Positions 37,406 to 47,282 of a stretch of 64,000 nt of DNA are shown in pieces. Source of the DNA: Mycobacterium sp. SMC-8 (lineage in GTDB: Bacteria; Actinomycetota; Actinomycetes; Mycobacteriales; Mycobacteriaceae); assembly GCF_025263565.1 (NCBI RefSeq), contig NZ_CP079865.1, positions 6,510,001-6,574,000 on the forward strand. The letters are read 5' to 3'. Position 1 is the stretch's first letter. Every line of letters starts with the position of its first letter. The notes under the pieces were generated by a model. The model did no database searches. It was not told the origin of the DNA and saw only the letters and a list, made by a program, of their open reading frames with translations. Position numbers and translations under genes: made by a program.

Positions 37406-38623
37406 TCAGGCGGCGCGCAACGACGACGGGATCAGCGGCTCGTCCAGCAGCGTGCGGAACCGCTCGGTCAGACCGACACCGTCGGGCCGCGCGTCGAGCC
37501 ATTCCCGCAGCAGCCGGTACCCCTCGACGTAGGTGCTGGTGTAGGCCCGCCACAGCGGCGAGGACAGGAACCGCAGCATCTGCCGGGCCCGTTCGTCGTT
37601 GACCAGCAGCCACCGCTTCAGGAAGTCGACGACGTCGTCGACGTCGCGGTGTTCGTCGTGCAGCATCAGCGCCGCGTCCTGCCGCACGTCGGCCAGCGCG
37701 GCCGTCGCCTCCGAGATCGCCGCCGCGCGCTCGCCGTCGAACCGCATACCCAGGTCGGCATAGATGTCGGACGCCCAGCTTCCCCACTGCGGTCCGACCG
37801 CCGCGTACAGCGCCAGGTCGGCCAGCCCCTCTGCCATCAGGCACTGCGGGGTGTTGACCAGGAAGATCGTCTGCTCGGCTTGATTTCGACCGGCCACCAG
37901 CCGTTCTTCTTTGCGGCAGTGCTCGGTGTGGTGACCGGGGTAGGACTCGTGGGCCACCAGCCGCGGCAGGTTCGACATCTGCTGCTTGAGGTCGGCGTTG
38001 ACCGCCACCGTGGACTGGTAGTCGCCTTTGTAGTAGTTGAACCCCGACCACGGTTTGTCGGTCACCACCTCGTAGGTGATGGTCTCGCGCGCCGGCAGCG
38101 GAAACGTGGCCCTCACCCGGTCCCGCAGGGCGCTGGAGAACGCATGGATGGCCTCCTCCAGGCGGGCCGGCGGGATCTCCTCGGCCGCCCGGTAGGCCTG
38201 GATGCGCTCAGCCAGCGGGCCGCTCCCGCCCAGCGCCTCGTCGAGCGCGGCGTGCGCCTGCCGGTACCTGTCCGGATCGCCCTTGCTGATCCGGACGTCG
38301 AAGTACGCCTCCACCTCGTCGACGAACCCGACCTGCTCGCCGGCGAACTTGCGTCCCGCGCAGGCCAGGGCGCGCAGGTGGGAGCCGACGAACGCTGCCC
38401 GGTCGTCGTCCAGGCCGGCGGGCAGTTCGGTCAGCAACCGCTCGGCCTGACGGGCCAGGTCAGCAGGGTCGGGCCGCGGCTCGGATTCCACCATCCGCTT
38501 CAGTGCGGGGTCGCCGGTGAACGAGTCGACATAGCCTTCCTCGACCCGGTCGAAGCGCAGCCCGAGCAACAGGTATTCGGTGACCAAGGATGCTGAAGCC
38601 CCAGAATCGATACCTACGTCCAT
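37406..38623 (-). CDS. DUF885 zinc metallopeptidase-like protein
   Basis: 405 residues from ATG 38623. Mostly alpha-helical. The zinc motif HESYPGHH (in [14 protein letters not shown]) is followed by a second-ligand Glu in [18 protein letters not shown]885 proteins resemble M3/M32-type carboxypeptidases; activity has been shown for few of them. No signal peptide, so a cytosolic peptidase is likely. It diverges from coaA with 31 bases between starts. An insertion sequence begins 8 bases after its stop. Confidence 0.88.
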   Translation of the reverse strand: MDVGIDSGASASLVTEYLLLGLRFDRVEEGYVDSFTGDPALKRMVESEPRPDPADLARQAERLLTELPAGLDDDRAAFVGSHLRALACAGRKFAGEQVGFVDEVEAYFDVRISKGDPDRYRQAHAALDEALGGSGPLAERIQAYRAAEEIPPARLEEAIHAFSSALRDRVRATFPLPARETITYEVVTDKPWSGFNYYKGDYQSTVAVNADLKQQMSNLPRLVAHESYPGHHTEHCRKEERLVAGRNQAEQTIFLVNTPQCLMAEGLADLALYAAVGPQWGSWASDIYADLGMRFDGERAAAISEATAALADVRQDAALMLHDEHRDVDDVVDFLKRWLLVNDERARQMLRFLSSPLWRAYTSTYVEGYRLLREWLDARPDGVGLTERFRTLLDEPLIPSSLRAA

Positions 38624-38654
38624 GGCTCCCCAACCTAACTGCAAGACTGTGGCC

Positions 38655-39593
38655 ATGGCGCGGCTGAGCGAACCCAGCCCTTACGTGGAGTTCGACCGGA
38701 CCCAGTGGCGGGCGCTGCGTATGTCGACACCGCTGAAGCTGACCGAGGATGAACTGGTCCGGCTGCGGGGTCTCGGCGAGAAGATCGACCTGCTCGAGGT
38801 CGAAGAGGTCTATCTGCCCCTGGCGCGATTGATCCACCTGCAGGTGGCGGCCCGGCAAGCGCTCTTCGCGACGACGGCGGAGTTCCTCGGGGAGCCGCAA
38901 CAGAACCCGGACCGGCCGGTGCCGTTCGTGATCGGCGTGGCCGGCAGCGTGGCGGTCGGCAAATCCACCACCGCCCGTGTGCTGCAGGCACTCCTGGCAC
39001 GCTGGGAGCACCACCCGCGCGTGGACCTGGTCACCACCGACGGGTTCCTGTACTCCAACGCCGAGCTGAGCAGACGGAACCTGATGCACCGCAAGGGTTT
39101 CCCCGAAAGCTACGACCGCAGGGGGCTGATGAGGTTCGTCACCGCGGTCAAGTCGGGTTCCGACGCGGCGTGCGCGCCGGTGTACTCACATCTTCTCTAC
39201 GACATCGTGCCGGGCGAGAAGCAGATCATCGAACATCCGGACATCCTGATTCTGGAAGGCCTCAACGTCCTGCAGACCGGGCCGGCGCTGATGGTGTCGG
39301 ACCTGTTCGACTTCTCCGTCTATGTCGACGCGCGCATCGAGGACATCGAGAACTGGTACATCTCCCGGTTCCTGTCGATGCGGGAAGGCGCGTTCGCCGA
39401 CCCGGCCTCACACTTCCACCACTACTCCACGCTGACCGACGAGCAGGCCGTGTTCGCCGCCCGTGACATCTGGCATTCGATCAACCGTCCCAACCTGATC
39501 GAGAACATCCTGCCGACCCGCCCGCGCGCCACCCTGGTGCTACGCAAGGACTCCGATCACTCCATCAACCGGCTGCGGCTTCGGAAGTTGTAG
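38655..39593 (+). CDS. coaA: Type I pantothenate kinase
   Basis: 312 residues from ATG 38655, the length known for mycobacterial CoaA; the open frame upstream overlaps the divergent DUF885 start. P-loop [12 protein letters not shown] (about residues 95-106). [12 protein letters not shown] and RKGFPESYD are substrate-loop motifs. It phosphorylates pantothenate, the controlling step of coenzyme A synthesis, and is essential in M. tuberculosis (Rv1092c). Its 3' 29 bases are antisense to the end of the monooxygenase gene. Confidence 0.97.
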   Translation: MARLSEPSPYVEFDRTQWRALRMSTPLKLTEDELVRLRGLGEKIDLLEVEEVYLPLARLIHLQVAARQALFATTAEFLGEPQQNPDRPVPFVIGVAGSVAVGKSTTARVLQALLARWEHHPRVDLVTTDGFLYSNAELSRRNLMHRKGFPESYDRRGLMRFVTAVKSGSDAACAPVYSHLLYDIVPGEKQIIEHPDILILEGLNVLQTGPALMVSDLFDFSVYVDARIEDIENWYISRFLSMREGAFADPASHFHHYSTLTDEQAVFAARDIWHSINRPNLIENILPTRPRATLVLRKDSDHSINRLRLRKL

Positions 39594-41076
39594 CGCGCGC
39601 GGCGGGTCCTAGGCCGTCCAGAGGCCCGCAGCGCACGCCGCACCGCTCCCGCACGGTGTCGAGGACCTCACGCAGGTGGGCCCGTTCGCGTCGGTGGGTC
39701 AGCACGAAGCGCAGCGCGCCGGCAGTGCGGCGCGGCCACGGATACCAGCGGTCGAAGTCCAGGCCGCATTCGCCGAAGACCTTCGACGGCATCACATCGG
39801 CCATCAGACCCAGGTTGTACTGCGCCAGCGCGAACATCGCATACGGCAGCACCGCCTTGTGCCGGTTCGTCATCTCCTGCAGGTCGAATTCGTAGAGCGG
39901 CACGTCGCGCAATTTGCCCAGGAACATCAGGTGGGTCATGAAATAACCCATGAACGACGACAGATGCATTGTGGCCGAACGCGTTTGGATCGACAGCACG
40001 GCACCGTCCGCGGACGTGTAAGGCTCGTAGGGGTGGTCCCCGTTGTCCAGATAGCCGGTGCAGTTGACGATCCAGCTGCCGTTGTCGACGGGCCTGGACG
40101 CACCGCTGCGCAGGACCAACTCCGCGGCGCCGTTGCGGTCGACGACGTCGTCGAAATGGTCCATCACCACCTCGTGGATGCCGCCGGCGATGGTCTTGTT
40201 CTCCGCCTCGGACAGCACCCCGAGCAGAAAGTTGTTCGTGTACGGGGTCATCCACGTGCCATAGGTGGTGCGGAACCAGTCGGCGACCTCTTGCTCGTTG
40301 GTGCCGTCGAACCGCCGGCACATGTCCACGGCCATGCTGCTCAGCAGCGTGCTGCCGACCCACCGCCGCCGTCCGGACGGAAAGAACTTGTCCCGGCTGG
40401 CGAAAAAGGTGCCGGAGCCGGCCACCAGGTTGATCTCCCGGCCGGGGCAATTCGTGATGAGCGTGTGCGCGGTGTCCATCGCGGTCTTGCCACCGCCGAT
40501 GATGTACACCGGACTGCTGCTGGAGCCGATGTCACCGGTGCGCACATCGCAGGTGTCCGGCGACACCGACCGCACCCGCCTGCTCGACACGGGCAGCGGG
40601 TCGTTGGGCGTCACCCGGATGCCGTAGGCCTTGATCAGCCGCTCGGCCTGGATCACCCGGGTGCCTCCGTCAGGGGTACGGCAGGTGATCCGGACTCCGC
40701 CGGCGAACGGTTCGTCGGACCGGTACTCCCAGCCGTAGCGCTCGTCGACCGTCACCCGTTTCCTGATCTCGTCAAGACAGTGGTTCAGGTGAGCGAGGAC
40801 CTCGTCCTTGGCGGGCAGGTACGACGGCTCCCGGCCCAGCGTCCAGGCGATGTTGCCCGCGGTGAACATCGGATGGGGCTGGTGCAGCCGCACATAGGAG
40901 TAGGTGTCGACCCACATGCCACCGGCGCTGGGGCGGCGGTCGATGAGGACGATCTTCTGGTCGCGGCCCAGATAGCGGCTCGCGGCGAACATCGCATTGA
41001 GCCCGGCGATCCCGGCGCCGACGACGCAGAGGTCGCACGTGTCCGCCGAGGTGGTGTGATCTGCGGTGACGGACAC
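39565..41076 (-). CDS. FAD/NAD(P)-binding monooxygenase-like protein
   Basis: 503 residues from GTG 41076. The N-terminal FAD Rossmann motif is [13 protein letters not shown] and the NADP motif is [13 protein letters not shown] (about residue 195), the two-domain layout of flavin-containing and Baeyer-Villiger monooxygenases. The typical BVMO fingerprint FxGxxxHxxxW is not evident. [17 protein letters not shown] is like the FAD loop of related flavoproteins. Substrate unknown. It overlaps the coaA end by 29 bases. Confidence 0.85.
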   Translation of the reverse strand: MSVTADHTTSADTCDLCVVGAGIAGLNAMFAASRYLGRDQKIVLIDRRPSAGGMWVDTYSYVRLHQPHPMFTAGNIAWTLGREPSYLPAKDEVLAHLNHCLDEIRKRVTVDERYGWEYRSDEPFAGGVRITCRTPDGGTRVIQAERLIKAYGIRVTPNDPLPVSSRRVRSVSPDTCDVRTGDIGSSSSPVYIIGGGKTAMDTAHTLITNCPGREINLVAGSGTFFASRDKFFPSGRRRWVGSTLLSSMAVDMCRRFDGTNEQEVADWFRTTYGTWMTPYTNNFLLGVLSEAENKTIAGGIHEVVMDHFDDVVDRNGAAELVLRSGASRPVDNGSWIVNCTGYLDNGDHPYEPYTSADGAVLSIQTRSATMHLSSFMGYFMTHLMFLGKLRDVPLYEFDLQEMTNRHKAVLPYAMFALAQYNLGLMADVMPSKVFGECGLDFDRWYPWPRRTAGALRFVLTHRRERAHLREVLDTVRERCGVRCGPLDGLGPAARATTSEAAAG

Positions 41077-41144
41077 GGCGACCTCCCTCTGACCGACGTG
41101 TTCTCAGTGTGAGCGCGCGGCGCGGCGACGGTGTAGGTGGTCGA

Positions 41145-41555
41145 CTACCTGTCTTTGATCTGGCGTAGTCCGGCGTATTGGACGGCCCCTATCACGGCTG
41201 TGTAGGCGGCGCCGCCGAGCAGCATCGCCATGCCCCAGCCGGTCACCGGCCATAGGTCGGCGAACGCCGTCGCGGTGAACCCGACCGTGAAGAGCGCGTT
41301 GGCGGTGATCGTCGCGATCGCGCCCGGACGGACGCGCCGCACACCCGCGAGCCGGTAGACGACCACGCCGTAGACGAGGAAGAAGATCCCGAGTGCGTAT
41401 TCGACGGCCACCGGTATGCCGGTCAGCGCCGACAGCCAGCCGGCGGCCGCGACGAACGGCACACCGGTCACGCCGACGAGTACGGCGTCCAGGCGCATCG
41501 CGAAACGGAGCAGCCCGTCCCGGGCGGTGGTGGTGGAGGCGGTCAGTGCGGTCAT
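41145..41555 (-). CDS. Four-helix membrane protein, paralogue A
   Basis: 136 residues from ATG 41555. Four transmembrane helices: FVAAAGWLSALTG, VEYALGIFFLVYGVVVY, ATITANALFTVGFTATAF and GMAMLLGGAAYTAVIGAVQY. The N-terminus DGLLRFAMRLDAVLVGVTG resembles LLRFALRADATLCGGVG of the gene at 41666, and GLRQIK near the end resembles GLRRLA, so the two are tandem duplicates. No function is recognised. Confidence 0.8.
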   Translation of the reverse strand: MTALTASTTTARDGLLRFAMRLDAVLVGVTGVPFVAAAGWLSALTGIPVAVEYALGIFFLVYGVVVYRLAGVRRVRPGAIATITANALFTVGFTATAFADLWPVTGWGMAMLLGGAAYTAVIGAVQYAGLRQIKDR

Positions 41556-41665
41556 CGTGCAGTCCTTCCTCTAGGTGCTGCGAGTCGCTGCAGCGGGGAC
41601 CGGTTCCGGAGCCGACGCCACGACCTCTTGTGACGGCGACTCCGGACCCGGAGTTCGGGTCCGGG

Positions 41666-42079
41666 TCACGCCAGCCGGCGCAACCCGAGGTATTGCAGAA
41701 CGGCAAGGCCGACGGTGGCGGCGGTGAACGCGGCCGCCGAGGCCATGCCGAAGGCCGTCAGCGGCAACCAGCCCGCCGCCAGCACCACGACGGTCGCCAG
41801 GGTGAACGCAGCGTTGCCGGCGACCACGCCCATCCCGACGCGCCGGATGTCGCGTAGACCGGCCGCGCCGTACAACAGCACGCCGTAACCGACGAGGGCC
41901 GCGCCGGCCACCCACTCGGCTGTCGGGGACAGCCCGGACAACCGGGACAGCGCGTCGGCGGCCACCGCGACGAACAGGCCGACGCCGCCGCACAGGGTGG
42001 CGTCGGCGCGTAACGCGAAGCGCAGCAGCTGCGCATCGGAACGGTGTGCCGGGCGGTGCCGGGTGGTGATGGCGGTCAT
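41666..42079 (-). CDS. Four-helix membrane protein, paralogue B
   Basis: 137 residues from ATG 42079. Same topology and residue pattern as the neighbour at 41145, with conserved AEWVAGAALVGYGVLLYGAAG against VEYALGIFFLVYGVVVYRLAG. The two genes are 110 bases apart on the same strand and probably share a transcript. No domain name can be given. The proteins may form hetero-oligomers. Confidence 0.8.
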   Translation of the reverse strand: MTAITTRHRPAHRSDAQLLRFALRADATLCGGVGLFVAVAADALSRLSGLSPTAEWVAGAALVGYGVLLYGAAGLRDIRRVGMGVVAGNAAFTLATVVVLAAGWLPLTAFGMASAAAFTAATVGLAVLQYLGLRRLA

Positions 42080-42167
42080 GGCTCACAGCGTCCGTGGCGG
42101 CCGCTGCCAGGTCGACACCACACGCTGCCAGTTACTGCCAACCGCAGGTCGCAGCCCTGCGCCGACG

Positions 42168-43517
42168 CTAGTGGGCGGCGACGAGGTTGCTGCGCAGGTC
42201 GGTGGCGATGACGCGCGCGGCAGCGTTCTGCCAGTTGTGCAGCGAGCGCTGGGGCACCTCGGTGACGAACCACTGCCAGGCCTGCCGGGCGAGCGGATCG
42301 AGCCCGGCGGCCGTCGCGTTCTGCGCGTAGGCACGGACGCCGACCACGTACGGGAAATACAGCGAGTTGTAGTGCCGCCACTGCTCGCTGGTGCCGAAAT
42401 CCCCGCCGTTGCGCGGCTTGAGCGCGGCGATCCGCTCGGCCAGCAGCGCCCGCAGCTCGTTGGCCCGTTCCAGCGGCTGATCGGGTGCGCCGCGCCGGGC
42501 CAACCGCTCGTCGATGACCGGCAGCGCGGTCAGCGGACTGGCGACGAGCTTGGACAGGTCGCCGTAGTGGCCGAGCGCGCGGCGGGTGACCCGCACGAAG
42601 GTGTCCTCATCCATGCCGTCGAGCGGGCTGGCCGAGCGCAATGGCAGCGCCGATTCGGTGTTGCGCAACGCCGCGCGGTCGGCGCGCAGATCCGGCGAAC
42701 GCGAGAACGCGAGCCGGTCCAGTAGTCCGGCCAGCGGATCGGCCAGCACGTTGATCGCGATCGCCACCCCCAGGCTGGTGAACAACAGCACCGTCAGCGT
42801 CGTCGACCGGCCGGCCACCGCCAGCGCGATCAGCACCTGACCACCGAAGAGCACCGCGACGGCCGTGGTGCCCACGAAGGAGCGCAGCATGTCCCGGCGC
42901 AGCGCGTGGCCCTCGTCGAACGCGTCACCGATCGCGACGGCGATGCCGAGCAGCGCGACGTCGAACCCGGTGGACGCCAATGCCAGCCAGCTCGGCACCA
43001 GCCCGAGCGGGATCACCAGGATCGCATTGCCCAACGCGAAGAACAGCGTCGCGACGACGACGAAACCCACGACGGGGCCGGGCTGGGCGCGACGCAGCAC
43101 TGCGCGCACCATCGCGGCGACCGACGGCACCGACACCGCGGCGAACAACACCCAGTGTCCGAGGCGCAGCGGGCCTTCCACGTCGCCGGCCATCGCCGCC
43201 CCCAGGAACGCCACGGCGGCCACACCCGTGACGAGGGCGACCTCGCCGGCGCGGCTGCGCCAGGTGTCGCGGGGCCGGGACAGTTCCAGCAGCACCGCGA
43301 ACCACGCGATGCCGGGCACCGCGACCAGATAGATCTCGACCCGGCTCAGCGCCGCGGAGTCGCTCACCACCCGGACGGCGTCCAGCGCCACCACCGACGC
43401 GAAGCTGGCCAGGCCGACGGCCGCCAGCACGAGCACGGTCTTGCGCGGGTCGCGCGCGAGCAGATACAGCCCCAGCCACCAACTCAGTGCGAACACGAGC
43501 GCGGACAGGGCGAGCAT
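42168..43517 (-). CDS. Seven-helix membrane protein with cytosolic C-terminal domain
   Basis: 449 residues from ATG 43517. The first 250 or so residues hold seven to eight transmembrane helices, a layout like the 7TM sensor part of some histidine kinases, with an ADPLAGLLDRLAFSR linker after them. The C-terminal 170 residues are soluble and helical (FVRVTRRALGHYGDLSKLVASP, in part) and lack kinase or cyclase motifs. It starts one base after the stop of the prenyl synthase gene and is surely co-translated with it. Unknown function. Confidence 0.85.
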   Translation of the reverse strand: MLALSALVFALSWWLGLYLLARDPRKTVLVLAAVGLASFASVVALDAVRVVSDSAALSRVEIYLVAVPGIAWFAVLLELSRPRDTWRSRAGEVALVTGVAAVAFLGAAMAGDVEGPLRLGHWVLFAAVSVPSVAAMVRAVLRRAQPGPVVGFVVVATLFFALGNAILVIPLGLVPSWLALASTGFDVALLGIAVAIGDAFDEGHALRRDMLRSFVGTTAVAVLFGGQVLIALAVAGRSTTLTVLLFTSLGVAIAINVLADPLAGLLDRLAFSRSPDLRADRAALRNTESALPLRSASPLDGMDEDTFVRVTRRALGHYGDLSKLVASPLTALPVIDERLARRGAPDQPLERANELRALLAERIAALKPRNGGDFGTSEQWRHYNSLYFPYVVGVRAYAQNATAAGLDPLARQAWQWFVTEVPQRSLHNWQNAAARVIATDLRSNLVAAH

Positions 43518-43518
43518 G

Positions 43519-44310
43519 TCAGCGTCCGTATCTGCGGTGGCGTGCCGTGTAGTCGCGCAGCGCGCGCAGGAAATCCACCCGCCGGAACTCCGGCCAGTAC
43601 GCCTCGGTGAACCACATCTCCGAATAGGCGCTCTGCCACAACAGGAATCCGGACAGCCGCTGCTCCCCCGAGGTGCGGATCACCAGATCGGGGTCGGGCT
43701 GTCCCGAGGTGTACAGGTTCTCCGAGATGCCCTCGGCCGTCACCGCCTCGATCAGCTGTTCGCCGGTGGCGCCGTTGGCCAGTTCCTTGCTCAGCAGTGC
43801 GCGGACCGCGTCGACGATCTCCTGCCGGCCGCCGTAACCGACGGCGACGTTGACGTGGAAGTCACCGCCGTTCCCGTCGGTCGAGGCCACCGCCTCGCGC
43901 AGCCGGCGCGCCGGCTCCTGCCCGATCAACTCCAGATCCCCGACGGTGCGCACGGTCCAGCGGTTGGCCGGGGCGCAGATCTCCTCGACCACCTCGGTGA
44001 TGATCTCGATCAGCGCCGCCAGTTCGTCGTCGTCGCGCTGCAGGTTCTCGGTCGAGAGCAGGTACACCGTCGCCAGTTCGATGCCGGCCTCCTGGCACCA
44101 GCGCAGCATCTCGGCGATCTTGCCCGCCCCCGCGCGATAGCCGAAACTGACGTCGTCGTGGCCCAACTCACGTGCCCAGCGGCGATTTCCGTCACACAGC
44201 ACGGCGATATGGCGGGGCAGTTCCGAGCGTGATGCCGTGAGCCCCTGGCGCAGGCGCATCTCGTAGAGCCGGTACATCGGTTCTTTGAGGCGCCGCGGAA
44301 TGAGGTCCAC
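43519..44310 (-). CDS. Short-chain Z-isoprenyl diphosphate synthase (Rv1086 type)
   Basis: 263 residues from GTG 44310 (VDLIPRRLKEPMYRLYE), which fits the M. tuberculosis protein better than the longer frame. UppS-family signature CDGNRRWARE with catalytic Asp40; YLLSTENLQR, and GQPDPDLVIRTSGEQRLS with WQSAYSEMWFTEAYWP. Rv1086 makes omega,E,Z-farnesyl diphosphate from GPP and IPP, the precursor taken up by the decaprenyl synthase for cell-wall carriers. It diverges from the hemolysin III gene with 56 bases between starts. Confidence 0.94.
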   Translation of the reverse strand: MDLIPRRLKEPMYRLYEMRLRQGLTASRSELPRHIAVLCDGNRRWARELGHDDVSFGYRAGAGKIAEMLRWCQEAGIELATVYLLSTENLQRDDDELAALIEIITEVVEEICAPANRWTVRTVGDLELIGQEPARRLREAVASTDGNGGDFHVNVAVGYGGRQEIVDAVRALLSKELANGATGEQLIEAVTAEGISENLYTSGQPDPDLVIRTSGEQRLSGFLLWQSAYSEMWFTEAYWPEFRRVDFLRALRDYTARHRRYGR

Positions 44311-44366
44311 GATCAACCAGACTACTGTGACGCGAGGAAGCTCCTGAGCCACTCAGCGGAGGTGAG

Positions 44367-45107
44367 ATGCCGACATCGCTCGAACCGTGGTACTTCGCCG
44401 AATCGCCGCGGGAACCTCGGGAAGCCGAGGACTTTCCCGAAGCCGTCGCCGGCGGCGTCGCGCAGTTCCTGGGCAAGCCCAGGCTGCGGGGCTGGATTCA
44501 CGTGTACTCGGCGGCGATCGCGGTGATCTGCGGCGCGACACTGGTCGCCGTGTCGTGGTCGCTGCAGTCCACCCGCGCCGGCATCGCGACGCTGATCTAC
44601 ACGCTGACCATCGTCGCGATGTTCACCGTCAGCGGGGTCTATCACCGGGTGAACTGGACGTCGGTGACGGCGCGCAAGTGGATGAAGCGCGCCGACCATT
44701 CGATGATTTTCCTGTTCATCGCCGGCAGCTACACGCCGTTCGCGCTACTGGCGCTGCCCGAGAACGACGGTCTGGTGCTGTTGTGGATCGTGTGGAGCGG
44801 TGCGCTCGCCGGCGTCGCGCTGAAGATGCTGTGGCCGTCCTCGCCGCGCTGGCTCGGGGTACCGCTGTACATCCTGCTGGGGTGGGTCGCGGTCTGGTTC
44901 ATCGGTCCGATCATGCACGGCGCCGGGGTGGCGGCGGTGGTGCTGCTGATCGTCGGCGGCGCGCTCTACAGCGTCGGTGGTGTGCTGTACGCGCTCAAGT
45001 GGCCCAACCCGTGGCCCACGACGTTCGGGCACCACGAGTTCTTCCACGCGTGCACCGCTGTCGCGGCGATCTGCCACTACATCGCGATGTGGTTCGCCGT
45101 CTTCTGA
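44367..45107 (+). CDS. Hemolysin III / PAQR-family membrane protein (Rv1085c type)
   Basis: 246 residues from ATG 44367, with GGAGGTG just ahead as ribosome-binding site. Seven transmembrane helices follow a 40-residue polar N-terminus. The family metal-site residues appear as [27 protein letters not shown] and, at the end, [17 protein letters not shown], whose histidines bind zinc in PAQR proteins. Despite the name, function in mycobacteria is not known; a ceramidase-like hydrolase activity is suspected for the superfamily. Confidence 0.93.
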   Translation: MPTSLEPWYFAESPREPREAEDFPEAVAGGVAQFLGKPRLRGWIHVYSAAIAVICGATLVAVSWSLQSTRAGIATLIYTLTIVAMFTVSGVYHRVNWTSVTARKWMKRADHSMIFLFIAGSYTPFALLALPENDGLVLLWIVWSGALAGVALKMLWPSSPRWLGVPLYILLGWVAVWFIGPIMHGAGVAAVVLLIVGGALYSVGGVLYALKWPNPWPTTFGHHEFFHACTAVAAICHYIAMWFAVF

Positions 45108-45512
45108 TCTCCCTATGGGCGCGTGCGTCTATGGGCGCGACCATGTCACCTGGCGAGCGTGCGTCACCTGGCGCGAGCGTGCGTGTCAGCGGGCGACACG
45201 CCGCGGCAACCCTATACTTTGCGCACGCTCACCACTGCGTAGCAGGGGGTCCCGACGAGCGCGGCCGCAGTCGAAGGCAAAGCTCCGCCGTCTGCTGCGC
45301 GCAGAGAGGCGACGCCGTGGCGGCACTCCGGGACAGCGGCGACCGGCGAAGGACGGCCGGACCATGGCACTCCCGGACGATCGCACTCCCGGATGTGGCA
45401 CTCCCGGACGATCGCACTCCCGGACGACGGACGAGCGTGCGCAAAATCCGGTTCTGGCCCGGCGTGTCCACCTCAGACACGCACGCTCGCGCTGAAAAGG
45501 CTGGCGCGCTAG
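45108..45512. other. Gene-free, repeat-rich stretch before the IS1182 element
   Basis: 405 bases without a credible gene. They hold several copies of GAGCGTGCG and CTATGGGCGCG, an inverted pair TTTGCGCACGCTC (near 45222) and GAGCGTGCGCAAA (near 45433), and a 31-bp tandem duplication at 45365-45426. The stretch follows hlyIII and ends at the IS target site. I see no tRNA or terminator with a T-run. Confidence 0.6.
45365..45426. repeat. Two 31-bp tandem repeats with internal half-repeats
   Basis: Copies 45365-45395 and 45396-45426 differ only in the next-to-last base. Each contains GCACTCCCGGA twice, so the array can also be read as four half-units of about 15-16 bases. No coding function is suggested. 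Confidence 0.75.
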
Positions 45513-47282
45513 GAGTCTGCTGAATTAGTGGGTTGATGGGGCGGGGCGTCTCAAGCGCTCGTCGGCGCGTGTGTGAAGTCACAGGCAGGCCGACAGATTC
45601 GGGATTGCCCCGCCGTTTGGGGCGTGGCAATCCGATGTTCGCGCCGCAAGGCCGCCGGGATGTCTGGGCTTAGGCGATGGCCCAGGTGGTGCCGGTGTGG
45701 GTCAGGCCCATGCTGATCAGGCGGCGCAGGTTCAATGCGGCGGCGCGGTGGTGCAGCCAGTGGTTGTTCTTGCTGACGCCGCGGTAGCGGACTTTGCGGT
45801 TGCCGCGGGTCAACCAGGCGATCGAGCGTTCCACCATGGGGCGGTGTTGGCGGTACTCGGCCTGCCATTCGGGTGTGCGCGCGATGGCCCGGGCGGCACG
45901 TAGGTGCGGTTCGTGTTCGCTGATGGTGAGCTTTCGCCCACGCACTGCGGTGGTGCACAGGTGCCTCAAAGCGCATGACCGGCAATGCTTTTCGAATGCG
46001 GCTCCACCGCTAGGCCCGATGGGGATGGTGTGCTCGGCCGGACACGTCACGGTACGGGCCGCGAAATCGATGGTGAAGTCATCGCTGGTGAACCCACCCG
46101 GGACCGGGGTTCTCAGCGGGAGCGGTTTGATCACGGCGACATGCTTGAGCTCGGCCAGCGTCGCCCGTGCCTGACCGGTGCCGTAGGCCGAATCGCCGAG
46201 CACCCGCACCGCCGTCGTCTCGTGTGCCAGCAGCGCCAGTCCGATGACGGCTTCGTGATTGTCTTGTCCGCTTGCCTTGGTCAGCGCGCAGTCGGTGATG
46301 ATCCCGGTATCAGGTTCGACCGCGATGTGGGCCTTGTATCCGTCCTGGCGGCGATGCACCGTCTTATGGGCATGGCGGGCTTCGGGATCCACGGTAGAGA
46401 TCACCCGATCACCGGCCACCTTCTGCGCGATGCGCCACTGCCCGTCGGTGCCATCAGAACCCTCGACCGGTTCGACGTCCTGGCCGGCGACCAGCGCCAA
46501 CAACGACACCGCCTCAGCGGCGCGCGGGCCCAGTTCCTGGTCGGGCAGATGCCCCAGCAGCCGGTGCGCATCGCCGACCAAGGCGTCGACAAGCTGGTCG
46601 CGGGCGGTTCTGTCGTTCCAGGCGATCGCCGGTTTACCCGGATCGCTGTAATCGTGGGCGGTGCAGTAAGTGGTGATCACCTCGCCGGCCCCTGGGACTT
46701 CGCGCCCGACCCGGCGGATCGCAGCGATCAGCTGGGTTACGGTGTCCTGGGTGGACACCGCATCATCGAGCACGGTGGAGTCCAACGCTCGCCGCGTCTT
46801 TTTGGCCAACACACCGGTCTGCGCCACGACGGCCTTGACCGCCTCAAAGATCCGGTCCGGCGCCTGCGAGGCCGCCAGCCGGCGCCGCCAATAGGTCAGC
46901 GTGGTCGAGTGAAACGCCGGCGCGGTCACCGCCAACCCGCACGCGGCTTTCCAGCGCAGATCGAAGGTGACCGCGTCCACGGTCTCGCTATCAGAGAGCC
47001 CGTGCAGGGCCTGCAAGGTGATCACCGAGGCCATCACCTCGGCCGGCACGCTCGGACGCCCCCGCCGCGACGGGAAAAGATCAGCGAACATCGCCTCGGG
47101 AAACAACTCGTGGCGGTGTTCGGCCAGGAATACAAACATGCTGTCGGACTTCAGCAGATGCCCGGCAACCGACTCCGCATCCAACAGCTCACGCTGATCC
47201 TCAGAATGCCCCTGCATCCATTAATCATCTCGAGAACCCAGCCACAAACCCCGCCACCACGCCGGATTAATTCAGCAGACTC
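45513..47282 (-). mobile_element. Complete IS1182-family insertion sequence
   Basis: 1770 bases. Ends GAGTCTGCTGAATTA (45513-45527) and its perfect complement (47268-47282). The target CTAG is duplicated at 45509-45512 and 47283-47286. The right copy of the target supplies the TAG stop of the gene at 47283, so the insertion hit a stop codon and restored it. One intact transposase is present. Confidence 0.92.
45670..47217 (-). CDS. IS1182-family transposase
   Basis: 515 residues from ATG 47217. The N-terminal DUF772-type domain reads LFPSRRGRPSVPAEVMASV through LRWKAACGL; the DDE domain follows with RRALDSTVLDDAV, a QDGYKAHIAVEPDTGI strand and VRVLGDSAYGTGQ. A cysteine cluster (HCRSCALRHLC) precedes the last part with RPMVERSIAWLTR, which holds the Glu. 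The frame is unbroken and the element looks recent and possibly active. Confidence 0.94.
   Translation of the reverse strand: MQGHSEDQRELLDAESVAGHLLKSDSMFVFLAEHRHELFPEAMFADLFPSRRGRPSVPAEVMASVITLQALHGLSDSETVDAVTFDLRWKAACGLAVTAPAFHSTTLTYWRRRLAASQAPDRIFEAVKAVVAQTGVLAKKTRRALDSTVLDDAVSTQDTVTQLIAAIRRVGREVPGAGEVITTYCTAHDYSDPGKPAIAWNDRTARDQLVDALVGDAHRLLGHLPDQELGPRAAEAVSLLALVAGQDVEPVEGSDGTDGQWRIAQKVAGDRVISTVDPEARHAHKTVHRRQDGYKAHIAVEPDTGIITDCALTKASGQDNHEAVIGLALLAHETTAVRVLGDSAYGTGQARATLAELKHVAVIKPLPLRTPVPGGFTSDDFTIDFAARTVTCPAEHTIPIGPSGGAAFEKHCRSCALRHLCTTAVRGRKLTISEHEPHLRAARAIARTPEWQAEYRQHRPMVERSIAWLTRGNRKVRYRGVSKNNHWLHHRAAALNLRRLISMGLTHTGTTWAIA

Noticed and set aside
45365..45426. Short direct repeats considered as a CRISPR array
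   Set aside because: The two units are contiguous with no spacers, and no cas gene is nearby.
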